Below, in pieces: positions 36,701-44,155 of a stretch of DNA of 64,000 nucleotides. The position numbers were made by a program, and so were the translations under genes. Each line of letters starts with the position of its first letter. The stretch's first letter is position 1. The DNA is from Chloroflexota bacterium (GTDB lineage: Bacteria > Chloroflexota > Anaerolineae > Promineifilales > Promineifilaceae): contig JAGOMA010000018.1 in the NCBI GenBank assembly GCA_017993775.1, positions 1-64,000 on the forward strand. Reading direction: 5' to 3'. A model generated the notes under the pieces. The model saw nothing but the letters and a program-made list of their open reading frames with translations. It did not search any database and was not told the origin of the DNA.

Positions 36701-37858
36701 AATTTGTTTAGCAATCCGTTCGCCCCAACCGAAATTGTGGCCATTGTTTTGATTATGGTCGGGATGGTCTTTTCTGGCATGTCTAAGGGAGTGACGGGTT
36801 TGTTTTATGTCTACGAAAAAGCTGAAATCCCGGCGGCCATGACCACCCTGACCACTATTTTGCGCGTAGCGATGGGCGTGGGAGTGCTGCTGCTGGGGTT
36901 TGGGTTTGTGGGCTTAGCGGCCGTTTCCATTGCTGTCAACATTGTGACCTTGCTCATTCTGACGATCATTGCCGGGCGCAATTTTGACTTGCCCGGTCCG
37001 TGGCGGGTGGATTGGGCTTTGCAGCGGCGCATGGTGCGGCTGGGTTGGCCGCTGATGCTGATCCACCTGCTGCAAACCATTTTTATTTCCATTGATGTGT
37101 ACTTGCTGCGGGTGATGCTGCCCAACGGCGAGGAGGTGGTGGGCTGGTATAACAGCGCGTACAAATGGTTCAACGCCCTGCAAATTGTGCCATCTTTCTT
37201 TACGTTGGCGCTGTTTCCCATCATCTCGCGGGAAATTCAGCGCTCGATGGAAGCGGCGCGGCGCATGTACATGATGTCGCTTAAGCTAATGCTGCTGTTG
37301 GCGCTGCCCATCGCCGCCGCCATCACTTTTTTGGCGGAGATTTTGGTGCGTATTGTGGGCGGGGCGGAGTTTTTGCCGCATGGGGCCATCGCTTTGCAGA
37401 TTGTAATTTGGGCGATTCCCATTGGCTGGTTGAACAGTGTCACTAATTATGTGCTGATCGCTTTGGGTCTGGAGCGAATGCAGCCACGGGCGTTTACGGT
37501 GGCGGTGACGTTTAACGTGGTGGCGAATTTGCTCTTTATCCCTTATTTTTCGTATCAGGCGGCGTCGGTGACGACAATTTTGTCGGAAGTGGTGCTGCTG
37601 GGTGTGTTTGCGTTTTATTTGCGGCAGCGGATGAGCGGCGTCGATTGGGTAGGCTTGTTGGCGAAGCCGTTTTTGCTAACGGCCGTTGTCGTTCTCATTA
37701 TGGCGCTCGGTTCCTTGCTGCACCCGTTTGTTGGCGTGGCTTTGGGTTTGGCGGTTTACGCGGCCGGTCTACCCATCCTGCGCATCGTCGGCGAGGATGA
37801 GCGGCAAATTTTGCGTTCGATTTTGCCCGGCCCAATTGTTGCCAGACTACATATTTAG
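33704..37858 (+). CDS. YfhO-like membrane protein fused to a polysaccharide flippase
   Basis: 1384 residues from ATG 33704. Residues 1 to about 885 are a YfhO-type GT-C-like membrane protein with about a dozen helices and an extracytoplasmic domain (VLGVKYVITSATI, ILILNDSYFPGWKAFV). From about 894 (MTTTRSLAKNSMAPMALNLFNKAIDF) the chain looks like a complete Wzx/MATE-type oligosaccharide flippase of about 12 helices. The ATG at 36383 could be an internal start of a once separate gene. Two insertions near residues 460-475 and 762-784 derive from heptamer repeats (NLQSPISNL type). Probably surface polysaccharide or glycolipid assembly with the GT gene downstream. Confidence 0.85.
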   Translation: MKRLVAYKVDLLILAGFLLLPLLLFGSVTVGGRTMLPVDNLFQWAPWSSAAADYEAAVPQNHLITDLIIENYAWKRFIVNSLADGELPLWNPYLFAGAPFLAAGQHSAYYPFSLLFLVLPLTKAYGWFTVSQLWLAGVLMYVFGRILKMRRGSAVLAGLVYQGAGFMVISAAVFPMIIAAAVWLPLLLGCIEKIVQDSRFKILWLALGASALGMQIFAGHVEITYYTLLLMGLYAAWRVGSTAVSHRPIIWPIVAKPAAWLAGMVFIGLLLGAVQLVPLFEVGQRNFREGSASFEEVLSWAFPARRILTLAVPNFFGNPAYHSYQDVFTGEQVAYTADYEGNPRTHNEWGFKNYVEGAIYLGILPLLLALLGAWHRQRRSQTIFFAVISFFSLAFIFGTPLYALLYYGLPFINQLHTPFRWIFPLTLCVAVLAGFGADYLAATREQKRDDQSLTPPPQPSMFNLQSIFFLRARPSLITALAGLAFWGGLLLLGGLWASKWLYPQIEPVVTRIFLGMALATTGFDSPRAFYSFEFRQFFNLSLMLIASGAVLRVSRCPIFARPPLVGKRPIWEPLAAVVIVLDLFLANVGFHAAVDPALLDYQPQMTQWLAQQPGLWRLTSFNPGGDIPFNANSGWLYDFQDIRGYDSIIPRQYTEFMAAIEPQGGLPYNRIQPIANLASLNSPLLSVLGVKYVITSATIDLPQYVLAWEGEGVRVYENTAVAPRAYTLPLTSLVLADDALEALRTYDPRQFAVVETGDWQLDIGDGAPNLQSPISNLYTPATVDAYGMNEVMVTAVTSTPAILILNDSYFPGWKAFVRPAGTGEDQEQQVDIFRVNGNFRGVLLPEAGEWTVRFKYSPTSFQLGGLASFMGVMLLLFVGVVWGWRAIVKPDAEMTTTRSLAKNSMAPMALNLFNKAIDFVYAMFYLRVLGPANAGSYATAIAAAGIFEIIANFGLDILLVREVSQDRRQSSSYLLNTSILRIGAAFVGALPVAVLVLATNLFSNPFAPTEIVAIVLIMVGMVFSGMSKGVTGLFYVYEKAEIPAAMTTLTTILRVAMGVGVLLLGFGFVGLAAVSIAVNIVTLLILTIIAGRNFDLPGPWRVDWALQRRMVRLGWPLMLIHLLQTIFISIDVYLLRVMLPNGEEVVGWYNSAYKWFNALQIVPSFFTLALFPIISREIQRSMEAARRMYMMSLKLMLLLALPIAAAITFLAEILVRIVGGAEFLPHGAIALQIVIWAIPIGWLNSVTNYVLIALGLERMQPRAFTVAVTFNVVANLLFIPYFSYQAASVTTILSEVVLLGVFAFYLRQRMSGVDWVGLLAKPFLLTAVVVLIMALGSLLHPFVGVALGLAVYAAGLPILRIVGEDERQILRSILPGPIVARLHI

Positions 37859-37890
37859 CTGGAACGCAGCGCGATCCTTTGTAAGAAACA

Positions 37891-39882
37891 ATGACCCTTC
37901 CTATTCGAAAATCCGCTCTTTGGTTCATAACGGCCGTTCTGCTCATCGCCGCCGCCCTCCGCTTCATAGGTATCGTCCACATCTCCCCGCCCGGCCTGGC
38001 CCACGACGAAGTCGCCAACTGGCTAATCGACCGCCTGATTTTGTCCGGCGAACACGCCATCTACTTCACGCGCGCTTATGGACATGAAGCGGGCTATCAT
38101 TACTGGCAGGCGCTGCTGGTGGCTCTGATTGGTGATCACGCGCTGTCGCTGCGGCTGGCTTCCGGTTACGTGGGGCTTCTGGGCGTGGCCGTGACATATG
38201 CCCTGGCGCGCAAGTTGTTTGGCGTGCGCGTGGCGCTGACGGCGGCGGGGATTACAGCCGTTCTTTTCCTGCCTGTGTTTTACGGCCGTTTAGGTCTCCG
38301 CGCCATTTCCCTGCCGTTGGTGTCGGGGGTATCGGCTTATTTTTGGTGGCAAGCATGGGATTGTCAGCGTAAAAGCGTGAAGGGGCAACGGCCGTTGATT
38401 CTGTTTGCGCTTGCCGGGTTCTTTGGCGGTCTGAGCCTGTATACCTATCTGGCGGCGCGGGCGGTGCCTATTTTCTACACGCTGTTTGTGGCCTACCTGG
38501 CGATTTTTCACGGGGCGGAATTAAAGGCTCGCTGGCGCGGCGTGGTTGTGTTTGGGGCTGTCTTTGCCATCGTGGCCGCGCCGTTGGCCTGGTTTTTGCA
38601 GAACAATCCGGGAGCAGAATTTCGCGTGGCTGAAGTAGCAGCCCCGTTAAATGCCTTGCGCGCCGGTGATTTTGGCCCGGTGCTGCAAAATAGTGTGAAG
38701 ATTCTGGGCATGTTTGGGTTTGTCGGCGTGCCGATCTGGCGTGAAGGAATTCCCGGCCAACCGTTGTTTGAGCCTCTGCTGGCGATTTGTTTTTATGGCG
38801 GGGTGCTGCTGAGTTTGTGGCGCTGGCGGGAGATGCGATACGCTTTTCTGTTGTTGTGGGCGGGCACGGCCGTTCTCCCCAGCATCGTCACCATCAATGC
38901 CCCCAGCTCGATTCGTATTGTTAACATTTTACCGGTCTTGGGGCTGTTTCCAGCCTTGTTTATACACAATTCACCCAAGTTATCCACTGTTTATCCCAGG
39001 TTATCCACAGGCGCGGCCAGATTCCGCCCAGTTTTGTTAACGTTTTTGTTCGTGTTTTATGCAGGTTGGACAGCCTGGTCAATCTTTGAAATATGGCCTA
39101 ACGGCGGCGATATTCCCTTTGTGTGGCAGGCGGCGCTGCATGATACGGCCGTTGCTCTCGACCACGACCTGGCCATCACCGCTGTCGCCATCGGCGGCTG
39201 GTCGCCAGACACGATGGATAAGCCGACCATGGCGCTTTATTTACGGCGCGATGACCTGGCTTTAAGTCACTTTGGCGCGCAGGCGGGAGAAGACATAATT
39301 TATACAGTTGTTATCCCCGCTGCGGCGGCCGACGGCCGTGCGCACATCTTCCATCCCACGGCTTTGCCCCTGGCTCCCTTCTGGCAGGAAAAATTATTAG
39401 CCTGGGGCGCAGCCAGCGAAACGGCCGTGGCCTTCACCCACATCATCCTGCCTGCCGCGCTTCCCGAAACGCCGCAATTTACCGTGGATGAAACCTTTGG
39501 CGGGCAGCTTCAGCTTTTTGGTTACAGCCTGGAGCCGGAAAGCTGCCATGGCAGCCCGGACGCTTGCCAGTTGGTTACGTATTGGCGCGTCGTTGGCCCG
39601 ATCACGCAGCCTATGCGCCTGTTCGTTCAGGTTTTGGACGGCAATGGGGATCTGGTGGCCGAAGATTACCGCTGGGACGCGGCCGAGCCGCAGGCTCTAT
39701 GGCAGCCGCACTGGCAGCCGGGCGATACGATCATCCAGCTTCATCCGGTGTCCTTGGCCGATGCTTCTCAGCTGCGCCTGGGCCTGTTTGACCCGTACTC
39801 TTGTGACCCTGGTCCTTGCCAAAATGTGCCAACGGCCGTTGGCGACCCATTTGTGCTGCTGCCCATGCCCGCTGCTCCCTGA
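37891..39882 (+). CDS. GT-C family membrane glycosyltransferase (ArnT/PMT-like)
   Basis: 663 residues. N-terminal half: about 11 membrane helices with the GT-C active-site loop ISPPGLAHDEVANW (Asp-Glu pair) after the first helix, as in PMT/ArnT enzymes that use lipid-linked sugars. The C-terminal 280 residues are extracytoplasmic, with a beta-rich end (LQLFGYSLEPES...). It lies 32 bases downstream of the YfhO-flippase gene, suggesting one operon for glycan transfer across the membrane. A short odd insertion encoding PKLSTVYPRLSTG contains DnaA-box-like 9-mers. Confidence 0.83.
   Translation: MTLPIRKSALWFITAVLLIAAALRFIGIVHISPPGLAHDEVANWLIDRLILSGEHAIYFTRAYGHEAGYHYWQALLVALIGDHALSLRLASGYVGLLGVAVTYALARKLFGVRVALTAAGITAVLFLPVFYGRLGLRAISLPLVSGVSAYFWWQAWDCQRKSVKGQRPLILFALAGFFGGLSLYTYLAARAVPIFYTLFVAYLAIFHGAELKARWRGVVVFGAVFAIVAAPLAWFLQNNPGAEFRVAEVAAPLNALRAGDFGPVLQNSVKILGMFGFVGVPIWREGIPGQPLFEPLLAICFYGGVLLSLWRWREMRYAFLLLWAGTAVLPSIVTINAPSSIRIVNILPVLGLFPALFIHNSPKLSTVYPRLSTGAARFRPVLLTFLFVFYAGWTAWSIFEIWPNGGDIPFVWQAALHDTAVALDHDLAITAVAIGGWSPDTMDKPTMALYLRRDDLALSHFGAQAGEDIIYTVVIPAAAADGRAHIFHPTALPLAPFWQEKLLAWGAASETAVAFTHIILPAALPETPQFTVDETFGGQLQLFGYSLEPESCHGSPDACQLVTYWRVVGPITQPMRLFVQVLDGNGDLVAEDYRWDAAEPQALWQPHWQPGDTIIQLHPVSLADASQLRLGLFDPYSCDPGPCQNVPTAVGDPFVLLPMPAAP
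38960..39009 (+). other. Cluster of DnaA-box-like 9-mers inside a coding region
   Basis: TTATACACA (38960-38968), TTATCCACT (38980-38988), TTATCCCAG (38991-38999) and TTATCCACA (39001-39009), all on the same strand within 50 bases. The first and last match the consensus TTATNCACA. There is no AT-rich unwinding region or replication gene nearby, so an origin is not claimed. Confidence 0.45.
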
Positions 39883-39965
39883 CGGCCGTTGCTGCCCCTT
39901 CCCGCATCAGTTCCTGAAAGCGCGTCAAATCGACTCCCAACCGTCAGTTTAGACTGCCTGGAAAT

Positions 39966-40002
39966 AAAAAAAGCCCTTGTCTGAATCATAGGACAAGGGC
40001 TT
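39966..40002 (-). terminator. greA transcription terminator
   Basis: On the minus strand AAGCCCTTGTC pairs with GACAAGGGCTT (39992-40002 and 39971-39981) and is followed by seven T residues. It ends the greA transcript and may also serve the converging glycosyltransferase gene. Confidence 0.9.
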
Positions 40003-40046
40003 GTAGATCGTATTTTGTGGCCGAACGGCCGGATTGAAGGAAGGCG

Positions 40047-40520
40047 TTAGCTGATCGATTTAATTTCGAAGGTGATAAGGCCGCTGGGCGTGTTGGCGGT
40101 AACTTGTTGGCCTATTTTCGCCCCTATGAGCGCTCTGCCAATGGGCGATTCGTTGGAGATACGGCCGTTGGCCGGATCTGCCTCATGCGCGCCGACGATG
40201 TAGTAGGTTTCCGGATCATCGTAACCCACTTCACAAACAGTCACCGTGTTGCCCACGCGCACTCTATCGCTGGGGCCGACTTCTTTGATGATTTTGGCCC
40301 GGCGCAGAGAATCTTCCAGATCGCGAATGCGCATTTCGGTGAAGCCTTGCTCTTCTTTGGCCGCGTGGTAGTCCGCGTTTTCTTTCAGGTCTCCCTGAGC
40401 AATGGCAATTTGCAGTTTTGTGGAGATTTCATCCCGGCGAACCGTTTTTAAAAACTCCAGCTCCTCGTTAATTTTGGCCAGACCTTCTTCTGTTAAGTAG
40501 ATGTAATTTTCCTCACTCAT
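40047..40520 (-). CDS. greA: Transcription elongation factor GreA
   Basis: 157 residues, normal length. N-terminal coiled coil (LTEEGLAKINEELEFLKTVRRDEIS, GDLKENADYHAAKEEQGF) with the acidic tip that enters the RNA polymerase channel, and the C-terminal FKBP-like domain (SPIGRALIGAKIGQQV). It rescues backtracked polymerase by stimulating RNA cleavage. GGAG lies nine bases before the ATG. A strong promoter and a leader hairpin lie upstream and a strong terminator downstream, so it is monocistronic. Confidence 0.97.
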   Translation of the reverse strand: MSEENYIYLTEEGLAKINEELEFLKTVRRDEISTKLQIAIAQGDLKENADYHAAKEEQGFTEMRIRDLEDSLRRAKIIKEVGPSDRVRVGNTVTVCEVGYDDPETYYIVGAHEADPANGRISNESPIGRALIGAKIGQQVTANTPSGLITFEIKSIS

Positions 40521-40599
40521 TATTTATTTCTCCACCATGCTTGGCTGGATTCTAGGATTGGGTGACCCATTGGGTCTTAGACGAGAATGGAATTAAAGA

Positions 40600-40618
40600 A
40601 CCCCGCTGCCTGCGGGGT
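40600..40618 (-). terminator. Hairpin in the greA leader, attenuator-like
   Basis: On the minus strand ACCCCGC-AGGCA-GCGGGGT folds to a compact GC-rich hairpin followed by TCTTTAATT. It lies between the greA promoter (40664-40692) and the ATG (40520), about 80 bases before the gene. The T-tract is broken, so any termination would be partial. Confidence 0.55.
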
Positions 40619-40663
40619 CAAATGCCAAATTTTATTGTCATTTTGGGCTACATGAATGAAAAA

Positions 40664-40692
40664 AGTATAACCCACCCTGTTATTTCTGTCTA
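40664..40692 (-). promoter_or_regulatory. greA promoter
   Basis: Minus strand TAGACA (40692-40687), 17 bases, TATACT (40669-40664). Both boxes are close to the sigma-70 consensus. The leader to the greA ATG is about 135 bases and contains the hairpin at 40600-40618 and the palindrome GACCCATTGGGTC. Confidence 0.8.
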
Positions 40693-41009
40693 GTTTGCCC
40701 AATTTTAGGCAGCAATTTCACTTGTGGCGGCGATGGACGGGCGCGTTCAGACTTTAATCAGGGCATCGGGGCGTTTTCTGCGCGTCTCGCCTTTCGGCTC
40801 GTTCCTTTCTGGATATTAGACAACCTCTGGAATTTTGGGTCGAACGGATGATGGTATTTCGACGAGGTAGAAAGGCAGTTTGTAATATGTAAATTGTATG
40901 CTTCGGCTACTTTGAGATGAGAGATGTGTGGCCTCGTGTTTTTCAGAGAGACCATGCCTTGAATCGTTTATTCAACGCTTGATTTGTGTTCTGAGTCAGG
41001 GGAAGCAGT
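40693..41009. other. Intergenic region without a recognisable gene
   Basis: Divergent spacer between greA and the Nudix-like gene. A 65-codon frame at 40758-40955 (minus) lacks a ribosome site and family resemblance. The only structure noted is the dyad TTGAAT (40959-40964) / ATTCAA (40970-40975) about 35 bases before the Nudix-like start. Confidence 0.5.
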
Positions 41010-41552
41010 ATGCAAGAAGATATCGTGGAGTTGCGCCATCCTGTTCACATTTATGCCTCGCAACCCCTTGAGCCGCCCTCTTTAGATTTCTCCTTACCAG
41101 GGAAATCGGGTGGTGTGGGTCGGCAGTTTGCCGAGCCGCGAGATTATGTCAATGTTTTTGTGATCAATGAGGCAGGCGAAGCCATGATCGTGGAGCATTC
41201 GCCGGATGGACATGCCTGGGGGAGCTGGCGTATTTTTGGTCAGCAAATTCAAAATGGGGAAGATCCGCTAACGGCCGTGCAAACCACGCTCCTGCAGCGT
41301 ACAGGTTACGCCGCCGGACAATGGCTGTATCTGGGCACGTACGTTATTGATCACGCCGGTTTGTCGGGTGTGGGGCACTTCTTCTGCGCCCGCCAGAGTA
41401 AAAAAATGGCCGAACCAGTCGGCCATGAGTTAAACTTAAAATGGGTGCCGCGCAACCAAATCAAACGCGCTTTGCTGGACGGCCGTATCGCCGTTATCAA
41501 TCATGCCGTAGCCGTGTCACTGGCCTTGGTGATGTGCGATGATGCCGGCTAG
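41010..41552 (+). CDS. Nudix-fold protein with degenerate catalytic box
   Basis: 180 residues; GGGGAAG lies four bases before the ATG. The region VNVFVINEAGEAMIVEH ... GSWRIFGQQIQNGEDPLTAVQTTLLQRTGY aligns with a Nudix domain, but where the REUxEExGU core should be, the sequence is TTLLQRTGY: Arg and three Glu are lost. It is therefore probably a binding or regulatory Nudix-like protein and not an active hydrolase. It is not obviously linked to its neighbours. Confidence 0.75.
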   Translation: MQEDIVELRHPVHIYASQPLEPPSLDFSLPGKSGGVGRQFAEPRDYVNVFVINEAGEAMIVEHSPDGHAWGSWRIFGQQIQNGEDPLTAVQTTLLQRTGYAAGQWLYLGTYVIDHAGLSGVGHFFCARQSKKMAEPVGHELNLKWVPRNQIKRALLDGRIAVINHAVAVSLALVMCDDAG

Positions 41553-41568
41553 TCTTGCCAGAGCGCCG

Positions 41569-43098
41569 TTACGCTTCTGATCCGGCCATGAGCAAGCCCA
41601 CTCGCTCGCGAGTGGCTTCGGCAACGGGGAGAATTTTGACGATACGGCCGTCAAACATCACCGCCACCTGGTCGGCTAAACCCAATACTTCATCCAATTC
41701 CGCCGATACCACCAGCACCGCCGCGCCACGGTCGCGTTGAGCCACAATCTGGTTGTGAATAAACTCGATTGAGCCGACGTCGATGCCGCGTGTCGGCTGG
41801 GCGGCAATGAGCAGCTTTGTGGGGCGGGAAAACTCGCGAGCAACGATGACTTTTTGTTTGTTGCCGCCGGATAGTTTTCCGGCGGTTGTCAGTGGGTTGG
41901 GGGGGCGCACGTCGAATTCTTTGACGAGGTGCGTGCCGTTTTCCACGATGGCCTCTTTGTTCATGAAAATGCCGCTGGCATAGGGTTTCAGGTAATAATT
42001 ATTCAGAACCATATTGTCGGACAGCGTATAGGCCATAACCAGGCCGTGTTTTTCGCGGTCTTCGGGGATGTGGGCAACGCCCAGTTCTGTGTTTTGTCTG
42101 GGGGTGTAATGGGTGCTGTCTACGTTGGCGATGGTGATACGGCCGTCTTCCACCGCGCGTAATCCGGTTAGGGCTTCCACAAGCTCCCGCTGGCCGTTGC
42201 CTTGCACACCGGCAATGCCCACAATTTCCCCGGCGCGTACTTCCAGGTTAACCCCTTTTACCGTCGTGTGTTTGCGATCATCTTTGACGTATAAATTTTC
42301 GACCTTTAATACCAGCTCTGCGGGTTGGGCTTTTTCTTTGTCGACCGTCAAGATAACGCTGCGACCCACCATCAGTTCAGCCAGGCTAGCCTCGGTGGAG
42401 GTTTGTGGTTCGGCTGTGCCAACCATTCGACCGCCGCGCAGTACCCCAATACGGTCGGCCACGGCCAATACTTCCTTGAGTTTGTGGGTGATGAAGATGA
42501 TAGACACGCCCTGGGCCGTGAGGTCGCGCATGATGCGAAATAGTTCATTGGCTTCTTGAGGAGTGAGAACGGCCGTTGGCTCATCCAATATCAGAATATC
42601 AGCATTGCGGTACAAGGCCTTGATAATTTCCACGCGCTGTTGGGTTCCGACAGGCAGGTCTTCTACAATAGCCGTCGGGTCCACCTCCAGCCCATATTGC
42701 TGCGATAATTCATTGACCCGCTTTTCGGCTTTTCGCCGGGCTAAAATACCCGCCCTGCTGGTGATTTCTGATCCTAGCATCACATTTTCAGCCACGGTCA
42801 TCACCGGAACCAATTGAAAATGTTGGTGAACCATGCCCACGCCGCGGTCGATGGCGTCGCGCGGATTTTTTAGGGCAATATGCTCACCCTTGATCCAGAT
42901 TTCGCCTTCGTCGGGATGATAGAGGCCGTACAGCATGTTCATGAGCGTGCTTTTGCCCGCCCCATTTTCACCCAACAGAGCCAGAACTTCCCCTTTGTGC
43001 AGCTTTAAATCTACTTTGTCGTTGGCCAAAACACCGGGGAAGCGTTTGGTGATGCCTTTGGCTTCTAAGACCACGATTGATTGATCGACGTTGCTCAT
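41569..43098 (-). CDS. ABC transporter ATP-binding protein (BMP/nucleoside or simple-sugar type)
   Basis: 509 residues with two fused ATPase domains. Domain 1: Walker A GENGAGKST, signature VGTQQRV, Walker B ILILDEPT. Domain 2 (from about 270): GIAGVQGNGQREL, signature LSGGNKQKVI, and a Walker B-like LLIAAQPTRGID where the usual Glu is Gln, as is common in this family. It energises uptake through the two permeases encoded upstream. Last gene of the operon; start two dozen bases after the second permease. Confidence 0.93.
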   Translation of the reverse strand: MSNVDQSIVVLEAKGITKRFPGVLANDKVDLKLHKGEVLALLGENGAGKSTLMNMLYGLYHPDEGEIWIKGEHIALKNPRDAIDRGVGMVHQHFQLVPVMTVAENVMLGSEITSRAGILARRKAEKRVNELSQQYGLEVDPTAIVEDLPVGTQQRVEIIKALYRNADILILDEPTAVLTPQEANELFRIMRDLTAQGVSIIFITHKLKEVLAVADRIGVLRGGRMVGTAEPQTSTEASLAELMVGRSVILTVDKEKAQPAELVLKVENLYVKDDRKHTTVKGVNLEVRAGEIVGIAGVQGNGQRELVEALTGLRAVEDGRITIANVDSTHYTPRQNTELGVAHIPEDREKHGLVMAYTLSDNMVLNNYYLKPYASGIFMNKEAIVENGTHLVKEFDVRPPNPLTTAGKLSGGNKQKVIVAREFSRPTKLLIAAQPTRGIDVGSIEFIHNQIVAQRDRGAAVLVVSAELDEVLGLADQVAVMFDGRIVKILPVAEATRERVGLLMAGSEA

Positions 43099-43121
43099 TA
43101 TCTTGTCCCTTGTCCTTATTG

Positions 43122-44141
43122 CTATTCGGGATCGTAAACTTTGCCTTCAGCCGCCGGGGGGCGAGACCTGCCGACAAATCCGGCCAGCACTACAATCGTT
43201 AAAACGTAGGGGAACATGCCAATAAACTGGTGGGGAATAAAATCCAGGCCCAGAAATTGGAATTGGGTTTGCAAAGCAGTGGCAAAGCCGAATAGAAGGG
43301 CCGCCCCCCAAGAACCGAGAGGGGTCCATTTCCCAAAAATCATCACGGCCAGCGCGACGAAGCCACGGCCGTTGGTCATCCCGCGTTCAAAAGAGCCAAC
43401 AGCCTCCAGGGTCAGGTAGGCGCCGGCCAGACCAGACAGACAGCCGGCCAACGTCGTGTTCATGTAGCGCATGGCGTTCACCCGAATGCCCACCGTGTCG
43501 GCGGCGCTGGGGTGCTCGCCCACGGCCCGCGTGCGCAGACCCCAGACGGTGCGGAACAAAGCAAATTGGAAAAAGAAAACCAAAATAATGGTTAAATAGG
43601 TGATGGGGGCGTTGTTAAAAAATATGGGCCCCAATAAGGGAATATCGGCTAAAGGCCCCAGGGGAATGGGTTGGAGCTTGCCTTTGGTGGTCAGGCCGGC
43701 GACGTAAAAGAAGCTGGTCAGGCCCAAAGCCATGATATTGATGACCGTGCCGCCGATAATCTGGTCCATTTTCAGGGTGATGGACATCCACGCGAGGAAG
43801 AGTCCAAGCAGTGCGCCTGTGGCGACGCCGGCCAACACGGCGATGAATAAATTGCCGATGTACACGTTGGCCATAAAGGCGATAAACGCGCCCAGGAGCA
43901 TTTGCCCTTCAATGCCGATGTTGATGATGCCTGTGCGTTCCCCAATCAGGCCGCAGAGCGCGCCCAGGATGAGCGGGGTCGATTGGCGCAAGGTGGAGGC
44001 GTACACGGCCGTTGCTTGCTGTGGCTGCAAAAAATAATAAACCAAAGCCGCAACCCCCAGTAAAATAATAGCCACACGCCCGAACAAGGCGGCATCAAAG
44101 CGGACACCTTTGTTTGTGATTGGCGCTGTCGTTGTTGTCAT
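43122..44141 (-). CDS. ABC transporter permease (BMP-associated, BPD_transp_2 type)
   Basis: 339 residues from ATG 44141, six bases after GGAG. About nine helices with the family signature GLIGERTGIINIGIEGQMLLGAF and GRGFVALAVMIFGKWTP. It forms the channel with the neighbouring permease. The start lies 15 bases downstream of the previous gene. No residue points to a particular substrate; relatives transport nucleosides or purines. Confidence 0.92.
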   Translation of the reverse strand: MTTTTAPITNKGVRFDAALFGRVAIILLGVAALVYYFLQPQQATAVYASTLRQSTPLILGALCGLIGERTGIINIGIEGQMLLGAFIAFMANVYIGNLFIAVLAGVATGALLGLFLAWMSITLKMDQIIGGTVINIMALGLTSFFYVAGLTTKGKLQPIPLGPLADIPLLGPIFFNNAPITYLTIILVFFFQFALFRTVWGLRTRAVGEHPSAADTVGIRVNAMRYMNTTLAGCLSGLAGAYLTLEAVGSFERGMTNGRGFVALAVMIFGKWTPLGSWGAALLFGFATALQTQFQFLGLDFIPHQFIGMFPYVLTIVVLAGFVGRSRPPAAEGKVYDPE

Positions 44142-44155
44142 TTCATGCTCCTTCA

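Noticed and set aside
38960..39009. Chromosomal or plasmid origin
   Set aside because: Boxes lie inside a glycosyltransferase gene, with no dnaA, dnaN, AT-rich region or replication initiator nearby.
40758..40955. 65-codon frame on the minus strand
   Set aside because: No ribosome site and no recognisable protein features; lies behind the greA promoter region.
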